Source of the DNA: JAGTRB01 sp037439685
GTDB taxonomy: Archaea; Thermoproteota; Bathyarchaeia; TCS64
DNA length: 12,169 bases
Direction of reading: 5' to 3'
Assembly (NCBI GenBank): GCA_037439685.1
Contig: JBBIVO010000048.1
Coordinates: forward strand, 1-12,169
Made by a program: the position numbers and the translations under genes. The number at the start of each line of letters is the position of its first letter. Positions within the stretch are counted from its first letter, which is position 1. Positions 5,833 to 11,701 of this stretch are shown here, in pieces. Below the pieces are notes generated by a model. That model ran no database searches and had not been told where the DNA came from. It saw only the letters and a list, made by a program, of their open reading frames with translations.

Positions 5833-5925
5833 ATGAAACCCTTTGTTGGAAGGATCAGGGTCAAGCGCATCGGCAGGATCGGGAGGATAAGGGTGTCTGG
5901 GATTGGCTGTGAGGCTGAGGCTTAG
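5833..5925 (+). CDS. Possible 30-residue basic leader peptide
   Basis: ATG 5833 is the first start after the TATA box at 5794-5805. It opens a 30-codon frame rich in Arg, Ile and Gly (GRIRVKRIGRIGRIRVSGIG) that ends at TAG 5925. Its end overlaps the start of the protease-fold gene by about 17-23 bases in a different frame, an arrangement that would allow translational coupling. No Shine-Dalgarno is visible and I know no family for it. It could instead be non-coding leader, or the real downstream gene could start elsewhere. Its internal repetition comes from a repeated AGGAT/GGGAGGAT motif in the DNA. Confidence 0.3.
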   Translation: MKPFVGRIRVKRIGRIGRIRVSGIGCEAEA

Positions 5926-6319
5926 CGTATCCGTAGGGTCTAGGAGCTTGGAGGTCATCGCCCTACTGAACAGCGGCTATGAGGCCCCCTCCCCCCACCT
6001 TCTGCTCCCGGTGGAGGATGCTAGGGAGCTCGGCCTATGGCCTCCAGGAGAGGCCTTCGAGATAGAGCTCGACACCGCTGGAGGCCCGCTCAGGGCTTGG
6101 CTCCACCCCAGAGCAGGGAGGGCCAAGATCCTAGCCGAAGATGCGGAGTCGAGGGAGGTGGAGGTGGATATAGTGGTCTCCCCGATAGCTGATGAGCCCC
6201 TCATAAGTGATATGCTGGCCGAGGAGTTCGGCCTAGCGGTTGAATCCTTCGGCCAAGGCCTATGGAGGTTCAGATGGGAGCCGAAGGAGAAGACCAGGGC
6301 CGGTGTGAAAAGAGTTTAA
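5909..6319 (+). CDS. Retroviral-protease-fold protein with NSG in place of the catalytic DTG
   Basis: The protein has 136 residues from GTG 5909; TTG 5903 gives two more, and neither start has a clear SD. It begins with beta-strand VRLRLSVSVGSRSLEVIALLNSGYEAP, then LLLPVEDARELGLWPP. This is the order seen in single-domain aspartic proteases and their archaeal relatives (...aLvDTGa...lp..la..lGl). The D-T-G triad is N-S-G, so peptide cleavage is unlikely unless the fold has been repurposed. Later blocks DTAGGPLRAW, VEVDIVVSPIADEPLISDMLAEEFGL and GLWRFRWEP are reminiscent of a conserved archaeal hypothetical family. I cannot name a substrate; a peptide- or ligand-binding role is inference. There is no signal peptide or membrane helix, so it is cytoplasmic. 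It stands alone apart from the overlapping leader ORF and is followed by over 300 bases before the next start. Confidence 0.65.
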   Translation: MRLRLSVSVGSRSLEVIALLNSGYEAPSPHLLLPVEDARELGLWPPGEAFEIELDTAGGPLRAWLHPRAGRAKILAEDAESREVEVDIVVSPIADEPLISDMLAEEFGLAVESFGQGLWRFRWEPKEKTRAGVKRV

Positions 6320-6380
6320 CCCACATCTCAGCATGGAAGGATACAATCCATCTCCTTTAACATGACGAACCCCTAAGCAT

Positions 6381-6412
6381 CTTGCCTATGAAAACATGGT
6401 TATTGAGGCAAG
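6381..6412. repeat. 7-bp perfect inverted repeat with 18-base spacer
   Basis: CTTGCCT at 6381-6387 is the exact reverse complement of AGGCAAG at 6406-6412. It lies between the protease-fold gene and the first nucleotidyltransferase and could be a terminator stem (no T-run follows) or an operator. It may be chance. Confidence 0.25.
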
Positions 6413-6460
6413 TGAAAGGATAGAGGAGTAAAGGGGTTGGGGGAGAAGCCTTATTCCTTA

Positions 6461-6468
6461 TTTTATAA
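6461..6468 (+). promoter_or_regulatory. TATA-like box upstream of the first nucleotidyltransferase
   Basis: TTTTATAA is a strong TATA core, predicting a start near 6491. It would lead to GTG 6509 or ATG 6590 as first starts of the open frame, an alternative to the shorter start favoured here. Confidence 0.4.
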
Positions 6469-6606
6469 GTGATGATGATCGATGCTCTAGATTATCCTAC
6501 GGTTTACAGTGGAATCTTATGGTTTCCTAATAGCCCAGCCAGACCCCAGGGCCTCTCAAGATGCGAAGCTGGTGGAGGGAGAAGGGTGTATGGTTAAGAC
6601 ACCAGA

Positions 6607-6614
6607 TTTTTTAA
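6607..6614 (+). promoter_or_regulatory. Internal TATA-like box giving a leaderless GTG start
   Basis: TTTTTTAA is centred 27 bases before GTG 6638, the spacing expected for a leaderless archaeal mRNA. It is the main reason for choosing 6638 as the start of the first nucleotidyltransferase. Confidence 0.4.
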
Positions 6615-6637
6615 TGGGCTCTGGCGAGATCCAACGG

Positions 6638-7699
6638 GTGTCGAGGGCGAGCTTACCAGAGGATTGGGTCCCCATGGATGGGGATACCCTTGTAACCGTG
6701 GAGGGCTTCGTATTCAGCGTCTTCGGGTATGAGCACCCCGAAGGCCGCGCTATCGCCTTCCTCAAGTATATCCCCTCGAGGCTTAGGGGCCTCTTCAAGG
6801 TTCGGATATTAGATAGGACGTGGAGGTTTGAGGGTGATGAGCTCCTAAGGGCTGAGAGGCTCTACACCGCTGGGAACTACAGGGCAATCCTGGCCTCCTT
6901 CAGGGAGAATCTCTCCGACTACGTCTACTACTGCCCTCATAGGATGAAGGAGGTGCTCGCCGTCCCCCTAGATCGGGTTCGGAGGGTCTACTCTCCTAGG
7001 GAGAGTCTTAGGGCCTTGTTGGAGGTTGGGGCCAAGGACCCTGTTCAGAGGTGTGCCCTAGACCTCATAGAGCTGCTCTCCGAGTCTTCAAGGGTTCCCT
7101 TGGAGGACCTCGGCCTCCACGGCTCCATAGCCATGAACATGCACTCAGCAGGCTCCGACGTGGACGTGGTCGTCTACGGGGGCCAGAACTTCAGGAGGGT
7201 TGAGGAGTCGGTTGGGAGGCTTGTGGGGGAGGGGGTTCTAACCTACACCTTCAAGAACCGCCTCGACAGGGTGAGGAGATACAGGGGGAGTTTTCAAGGC
7301 AGGGCCTTCAACATAAACGCCACGAGGAAGCTCGAGGAGGTGAGATCCAGGTATGGAGACCACAGGTACATCCCCATCCTCCCCCTCAGGCTCCTCTGCA
7401 GGGTTAGAGGTGACGAGGAGGCGGCCTTCCGCCCGGCGATATACCGGATCGGGGGGGTTAGGCCCTTTAAAAACGGCCCAGCCCCTCCGGGGGGGATCAC
7501 CCCAGAGGCGGCGGTCTCCATGATAGGATGCTACAGGAACGTGGCGAGAGTGGGGTGGGAGGTTGAGGTCTTGGGCATGCTTGAGAGGGTGGAGGACACG
7601 AGGACTGGGAGGGTCTCCTACCAAGTCGTCGTGGGGACTGCCGAGAGGGAGGAGGAGTACATCTGGCCCCTCAAACCCTCAGGGATAGGGACGCCCTGA
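6638..7699 (+). CDS. Archaeal predicted nucleotidyltransferase, paralogue 1
   Basis: The protein has 353 residues from GTG 6638. The frame is open back to 6509, with ATG 6590 also possible, but 6638 has a leaderless promoter and gives an N-terminus about as long as the two paralogues. The N-terminal domain opens with GDTLVTVEGFVFSVFGYEHPEG. The central domain has LGLHGSIAMNMHSAGSDVDVVVYGG, the Gly-Ser plus Asp-x-Asp signature (GS 162-163, D174, D176) of the Pol-beta nucleotidyltransferase fold. The C-terminal part (GWEVEVLGMLERVED...YQVVVGTAE) looks like a small beta barrel. These features place it with archaeal predicted nucleotidyltransferases (COG1665/COG2413-like). At the expected third carboxylate the eye alignment shows Asn (RAFNINATRK), so catalysis is doubtful. 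No cognate HEPN or MNT partner is adjacent. It ends in TGA-TAA, overlapping paralogue 2 by 37 bases. Confidence 0.78.
   Translation: MSRASLPEDWVPMDGDTLVTVEGFVFSVFGYEHPEGRAIAFLKYIPSRLRGLFKVRILDRTWRFEGDELLRAERLYTAGNYRAILASFRENLSDYVYYCPHRMKEVLAVPLDRVRRVYSPRESLRALLEVGAKDPVQRCALDLIELLSESSRVPLEDLGLHGSIAMNMHSAGSDVDVVVYGGQNFRRVEESVGRLVGEGVLTYTFKNRLDRVRRYRGSFQGRAFNINATRKLEEVRSRYGDHRYIPILPLRLLCRVRGDEEAAFRPAIYRIGGVRPFKNGPAPPGGITPEAAVSMIGCYRNVARVGWEVEVLGMLERVEDTRTGRVSYQVVVGTAEREEEYIWPLKPSGIGTP
7651..7657 (+). promoter_or_regulatory. Shine-Dalgarno deciding a CTG start
   Basis: GGAGGAG ends 5 bases before CTG 7663, an optimal spacing. No ATG, GTG or TTG in the frame of paralogue 2 lies between the upstream in-frame stop (7582) and residue 80, so this site argues that CTG 7663 is the initiator. 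Confidence 0.55.
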
Positions 7700-8748
7700 T
7701 AACTCGTGAGGGTCTCATCTTCAGGGTTCTGGGTTACACCCACCCCCCCAGCGCCTACATATGCGACCCGGAGTACGCCCCCTCAGAGCTCTTCAGCTCC
7801 AATGATCCTAGGGCATATAGGAGCGGGGGCGGCAGGGTCTTCTACAAGTTCTACGGGGATGAGGGGTGGAGGCTCATCCAGGAGAGGTTTCCAAGGTACA
7901 TGATCCTCCACGAGCCCCTGGGGAGGGGGGTCGTCGGGGTAAGAGGCCACGAGATAGGGGTAGTAAGGAGGCCGGATGAGGCCCTTAGAAGCCTCCTCCA
8001 CGGGGGGTTAAGGGACGAGCTTCTAGATGCCCTCAAGTACGTAATCGAGACCCTCATAGATGGCTCAGGTATCTCCACCGATGAGCTGGGGGTCTTCGGC
8101 TCCCTCCTCCACGGCTTCTACCACCCAAGATTCTCAGACCTCGACATAATCGTTTACGGTGGAGAGGCCCTGGAGAGGGTAAGGGGCCTCCTTCAAGAGC
8201 TCTACACCGATGAGGGTTCCAAGCTCTCAAACGAGTTCGAGGGCGATGAGGCGGTCAGGGGGAGGATCTGGCGCTTCAAGAATATAACCCCGAAGGAGTT
8301 TGTATGGCACCAGAGGAGGAAGATTATCTACGGAGTCTACAAAGACGAGAGGGCTAGGAGAAGGATAAAGGTGGAGCTTGAACCGGTAAAGCGGTTCAGC
8401 GAGATAAAAAACGATTATGGCGAATTAAGGAGGATAAACTCGGAGGGGTGGGTTAAGACCCTATTAAGGGTTGAGGAAGACTCAGAAGCCCCCTATATGC
8501 CTTCAATATACCGGGTTGAACCCCTCCAAATGATCGAGGGGCCGAGGGTCGAAGACCTGGAGATGGTGGTCTCCTACCTCGAAGAGTTCAGGATGCAGGC
8601 CTGGAAGGGGGAGGTCATCTATGCTGAGGGGAACCTCGAAAGGGTTGAGACCTCGAGGGGGGAGTACCACCAGATAACCCTAACCTACGGACCCAGATAC
8701 TATGAACAGGTGATCAAATTGGCCGGAAGGCCTCCAGGATCCGGCTAG
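7663..8748 (+). CDS. Archaeal predicted nucleotidyltransferase, paralogue 2 (probable CTG start)
   Basis: The protein has 361 residues if read from CTG 7663; the first conventional start, ATG 7900, would remove 79 residues that are clearly conserved. Those residues read RDRDALITREGLIFRVLGYTHPPSAYICDPEYAPS and align with the N-termini of the two paralogues. The nucleotidyltransferase core is LGVFGSLLHGFYHPRFSDLDIIVYGG (GS 146-147, D159, D161), and the likely third carboxylate lies in IKVELEPV (E238/E240). This is therefore the one of the three copies that looks catalytically complete. The C-terminal region again resembles a small beta barrel (GEVIYAEGNLERVETSRGEYHQITL). It overlaps the end of paralogue 1 by 37 bases in another frame, so translation is probably coupled. 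Substrate is unknown; RNA 3'-end addition and protein nucleotidylation are the known activities of the superfamily. Confidence 0.78.
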   Translation: MAPQTLRDRDALITREGLIFRVLGYTHPPSAYICDPEYAPSELFSSNDPRAYRSGGGRVFYKFYGDEGWRLIQERFPRYMILHEPLGRGVVGVRGHEIGVVRRPDEALRSLLHGGLRDELLDALKYVIETLIDGSGISTDELGVFGSLLHGFYHPRFSDLDIIVYGGEALERVRGLLQELYTDEGSKLSNEFEGDEAVRGRIWRFKNITPKEFVWHQRRKIIYGVYKDERARRRIKVELEPVKRFSEIKNDYGELRRINSEGWVKTLLRVEEDSEAPYMPSIYRVEPLQMIEGPRVEDLEMVVSYLEEFRMQAWKGEVIYAEGNLERVETSRGEYHQITLTYGPRYYEQVIKLAGRPPGSG

Positions 8749-9776
8749 GGCCTTAAAGCCATGTAGTCTGAGGGCCTGCTCCCGAGGAGGAGCCTGAAAT
8801 ATTCAGTGCCCTCCCTGAGGTCCGCCACATGCTCCAGCTTCCCACGGGCGGCGACCCTCTCCCCAACCCTCGCATGCTCGCAGAACCTCCCACGGAATGA
8901 TGCGATCTCCTCTATCGGCTGGAGCCTCGGACCCGCCAAGACCTTGACATCCCCAACCCTATAGTAACATGGCGTGAATATGGCCTCGGAGTCGTCGATT
9001 ATGGTAGCCTCCACCTCCCCATATCCAACATTCCTGTATAGGACATCCCCATACCCCTCCCCAACCTCATCCCATCCCTTCACGAAGCGGATGAAATAGT
9101 CCCTATCCATGAACCTACCCTGAATAGCCTTTCTAGCCTCGACCTCGACAAACTCCTCAAAGCTCATGGCGGTGCCCTTAGAGCGGAAATCGAAGAGCCT
9201 CCTCAGATCCTCTAGGCCGTAGCGTTGGAAGGGGCCTCCCCCCTCCCCTAGCAGCCTCCTAAGGGCAGAGTAGACCCCCCTGCAAGCCTCTGATCCATAG
9301 ACCACCAGGTCTATATCCGACCCTCGGGTATGCATCCCTATCAGGAGGGAGCCTGAGATCCCCAGCCTCTCCCAGGCCACGCCTGAGGCCCCCCTCAGGA
9401 TGCCGGCGCACTCTAGGGCCCTGGCCTCGAGCTCGTCGAATCCTCCACCCATCCTAAGCCCCCTCAGCCTCTCGATTGGACTATAGATCCTCTTTATCCT
9501 CTCAAGGGGGACCTCACACACCAACTCGTCGAATACCTCGTCCTGGACGAGGTATTCTGGATGGGTTCTCTTGAGGAAGTTAAGCCTCTCCCCTAGACCA
9601 TAAATCTTCCTGTACCTCACCCCCCTCCAGATCCTAGGCCCGTTGGGGTCGGGGATGAAGCGTGGGAAGGCCACAACCCTCCCAGGAGGGTGGACCAACC
9701 CCTTCACATCGAAGACTATCCCCTCGACAGACTCTATGAAGTCCCCCTCCCTAGGCCTCACCCCCCTCGGCTGCAT
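8745..9776 (-). CDS. Archaeal predicted nucleotidyltransferase, paralogue 3
   Basis: The protein has 343 residues from ATG 9776; GTG six codons in is an alternative. It shares the architecture of the two plus-strand copies. The N-terminal block is GDFIESVEGIVFDVKGLVHPPGRVVAFPRFIP, followed by VPLERIKRIYSPIERLRGL (near-identical in paralogue 1). Next come LGISGSLLIGMHTRGSDIDLVVYG (GS 142-143, D154, D156), IFTPCYYRVGDVKVLAGPRL, and a C-terminal barrel-like GERVAARGKLEHVADLREGTEY. It is closer to paralogue 1 than to paralogue 2. At the third carboxylate position the eye alignment gives Arg (YFIRFVKG), so activity is uncertain. It faces paralogue 2 tail to tail, sharing CTAG at 8745-8748. It lies 92 bases downstream of the true Mch stop, and a weak TATA-like patch in that gap (about 9811-9820) may give it a separate promoter. 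Confidence 0.78.
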   Translation of the reverse strand: MQPRGVRPREGDFIESVEGIVFDVKGLVHPPGRVVAFPRFIPDPNGPRIWRGVRYRKIYGLGERLNFLKRTHPEYLVQDEVFDELVCEVPLERIKRIYSPIERLRGLRMGGGFDELEARALECAGILRGASGVAWERLGISGSLLIGMHTRGSDIDLVVYGSEACRGVYSALRRLLGEGGGPFQRYGLEDLRRLFDFRSKGTAMSFEEFVEVEARKAIQGRFMDRDYFIRFVKGWDEVGEGYGDVLYRNVGYGEVEATIIDDSEAIFTPCYYRVGDVKVLAGPRLQPIEEIASFRGRFCEHARVGERVAARGKLEHVADLREGTEYFRLLLGSRPSDYMALRP

Positions 9777-9868
9777 GGTGGCTCAGCCCCTAACTTTTGA
9801 GCCTCCAACTCTCAAAATAGGCTCTCCACGCAGCCATCTCTTGGAAGCCTGCTCCAACCATTTGAGGG

Positions 9869-10871
9869 CTAACTCATCCCAAGGGTTCTTCTCAACATGC
9901 TGGTCTTCAAACACCCCGCAGAGAAAGTTTTTCCAGTTCTTATGTTTGTGACTGAGATCATGGCAGGAGCAAATGCTTCCAGTTCTATGTCGTAGAAGCC
10001 TCCTGGAGAAGATTTGAATGAAGGGTTTATTGTCTTTTGGAGGCACTTCATCTACAAGACCCCTCAATTTTTCATCATCATCGAAATCCACGATATAATA
10101 GGTTGAGCCTCCATATCTGATGGCATCATTTACCCTCCCCATGGCAACTGATGGGTTCGGATGAACAGGCGCTATGGGGGAGGTCCCCGAGCCATAGAGT
10201 ATGCGTGTAAAGTCGAATCCAATGAGGCCAAGCTTATGGATCTCGACCTCGATGATACGCCCCGCTATCTGAACAGAGCCGGCGATGCTTGAGGTGGGCG
10301 CTACAAGTGCGTAAAGATCCCTTGGATTCACACGGCATGCCTCTGCAATCGACCTCAAAACCCCGTCAGGCGGGGCTCCGCTGGATTCTATAACGATGAC
10401 AGCCTTATCATATGAGTCCGAGTACCCGATTTTTTCAATCTCCCTCGGAGTATATGTCACCAGGCCCCTTTCGCGGAGCCTATCCCGCTTTGCGCCAACC
10501 GCCGACGGGATCTTCCTTTCTAGGGCCAGGGCCCTAGCAGGGCCTGAGCCGATCGCGAAATAGGCCCCATAATTTATCTCCCAGTCTCCAAGCTGGCCTC
10601 CAATGGTTGCAACCACAGGATGATCGGAGAAGGCGTGTAGGGATGGGAGGGTGAAACCGCTATAATCAATGTCCGTTAAGCTGAGTTTGATGAGGTCTCC
10701 CGCCGTGATCCTGGCCAGGTACAATCCGGCTTCGACGCTCCCCCTCACATCCACCCCGCAGTCCACAACGGTTGCTTCGCATGGGGCCTTTGAGACCCCT
10801 ATCCCCAGCTCATCGGCCTTAGAAACCATCTCTTCCACCACCTTAAGGGCCCTCTCATTGAGGCTCACCAT
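9869..10871 (-). CDS. mch: Methenyltetrahydromethanopterin cyclohydrolase, with a frameshift near the C-terminus
   Basis: Mch interconverts 5,10-methenyl- and 5-formyl-tetrahydromethanopterin in the archaeal C1 pathway. The protein opens MVSLNERALKVVEEMV at ATG 10871, with GGAGG 3 bases upstream. It carries the family blocks VVDCGVDVRGSVEAGLYLARI, DHPVVATIGGQLGDWEINYG, YFAIGSGPARALAL, LVAPTSSIAGSVQIAGR, ILYGSGTSPIAPVHPNP, MGRVNDAIRYGG and KPFIQIF. After F288 the original frame turns into unrelated sequence running to a stop at 9783. The frame one base on gives PGGFYDIELEAFAPAMISVTNIRTG...SMLRRTLGMS with a stop at 9869, the expected Mch C-terminus. Joined, the protein has 333 residues, near the family length. 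One extra base around 10005-10011 explains it, most likely an assembly or read error; a real mutation is possible. It lies 23 bases after the ECF gene, probably in its operon. Confidence 0.88.
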
Positions 10872-10874
10872 AGG

Positions 10875-10879
10875 CCTCC
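10875..10879 (-). promoter_or_regulatory. Shine-Dalgarno of mch
   Basis: GGAGG on the minus strand ends 3 bases before ATG 10871. It sits in the short gap after the ECF gene stop and supports this start rather than the upstream ATG 10910, which would overlap that gene. Confidence 0.5.
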
Positions 10880-10894
10880 AGCCCCCTCCTGATC

Positions 10895-11645
10895 TCATGT
10901 GAGGGGCCATCTGAGGGCCTCACTCCCCTCAAAAACCTTGAAGAGGGGGGTGGCGACGAGGGCTGCTATAATGGCCACAGAAACCCTCTGCNNNNNNNNN
11001 NNNNNNNNNNGCCCCTCCCATATAGAGGGGTGGCAGGGCCTCGACGGGGATCCCGAAGAGGTTGTACAACTCGAGGAGCATGAAAAGGACATTCCCGGTG
11101 ATGTCATCCATCTCAGTCCCTATGAATGAGATGAGGGCCAAGGCCGGTGCGAGCCATTTAATGTTTAAGGATCCAACCCCCCTCACCCTTTCAACGAGCT
11201 TTGCCGTTGGAAAGACGAGGGCCAAGGCCACAATCTTGTCGTATAGCGCCCAGAGGGCCACGGTTCTCCCAACAGGGTGGATGTAGAAGACGCCTATGAG
11301 GAAGATATACATCACCCCGACAATAGCCCAGAGGCTTCGCCCCCCGCCCTTGATCATTAGGCCGGCGGCGAAGGCCCCTAAAACCCCGGGCACCCATGTG
11401 AAAAGGGATAAGACCGCGGTCTGGGGCCAGATAAAATTCCCAATCAACCCCCCGAGGATCGCGGCGCATGAGCCGGCCGTTGGGCCCAACATTATGCCAT
11501 GTAAGGGCTTGATGATGGCCGCCCAGCTTATCCACCACCCGGGGATCGCCCCCAGTGCCACGTCCAAGGCCGCGAACATCGACGTCACCGCGATGACAAC
11601 AGTCCTTGGGTGCGGCCTCAGCCCTCCACCAACTCTATGTAACAC
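10895..11645 (-). CDS. ECF-type transporter substrate-binding (S) membrane protein, interrupted by an assembly gap
   Basis: This is a hydrophobic protein of roughly 240 residues with about six membrane helices. They are SMFAALDVALGAIPGWWISW, IIKPLHGIMLGPTAGSCAAI, TAVLSLFTWVPGVLGAFAAG, SLWAIVGVMYIFLIGVFYI, LWALYDKIVALALVFPTAKL and LAPALALISFIGTEMDDITG. The early GIMLGPTAG...GGLIGNFIW block is the pattern of ECF S-components, which bind vitamins or related small molecules and dock onto a shared EcfT/EcfA module encoded elsewhere. After the N run the coherent C-terminus RVSVAIIAALVATPLFKVFEG is in a different frame and ends at 10895, so the true gap length is not 19. GTG 11645 is favoured because a TATA box predicts transcription from about 11656; ATG 11672 is the longer option. 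It heads the mch transcript. Its substrate is unknown; a pterin or C1-related vitamin is only suggested by the neighbours. Confidence 0.72.
10992..11010. other. Assembly gap (19 N)
   Basis: Nineteen N interrupt the ECF S-component gene. The protein sequences flanking the gap lie in different frames, so the real missing length differs from 19 by a number not divisible by three. Confidence 0.99.
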
Positions 11646-11652
11646 TTTATAT

Positions 11653-11668
11653 CGAAATGTTAAATAAT
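11653..11668 (+). promoter_or_regulatory. BRE/TATA element for the CitG-family gene
   Basis: CGAAAT followed by GTTAAATAAT resembles a BRE plus TATA box. It predicts a start near 11690 and a leader of about 12 bases to GTG 11702. It is interleaved with the promoter of the divergent ECF gene. Confidence 0.45.
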
Positions 11669-11678
11669 ACATAACATT

Positions 11679-11684
11679 GATAAA
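11679..11684 (-). promoter_or_regulatory. TATA-like box of the ECF-mch operon
   Basis: The minus strand reads GGTTTATCAATG around this core (TTTATC). It predicts a start near 11656, downstream of ATG 11672 and just before GTG 11645. The two divergent promoters overlap within about 35 bases, so one regulator could control both sides. Confidence 0.35.
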
Positions 11685-11701
11685 CCTTTCTGCCCAAGTA
11701 T

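Noticed and set aside
6638..8748. MNT/HEPN-type toxin-antitoxin pair.
   Set aside because: These nucleotidyltransferases are about 350 residues with extra N- and C-terminal domains, unlike the short MNT antitoxins, and no HEPN gene with an RxxxxH motif is next to them.
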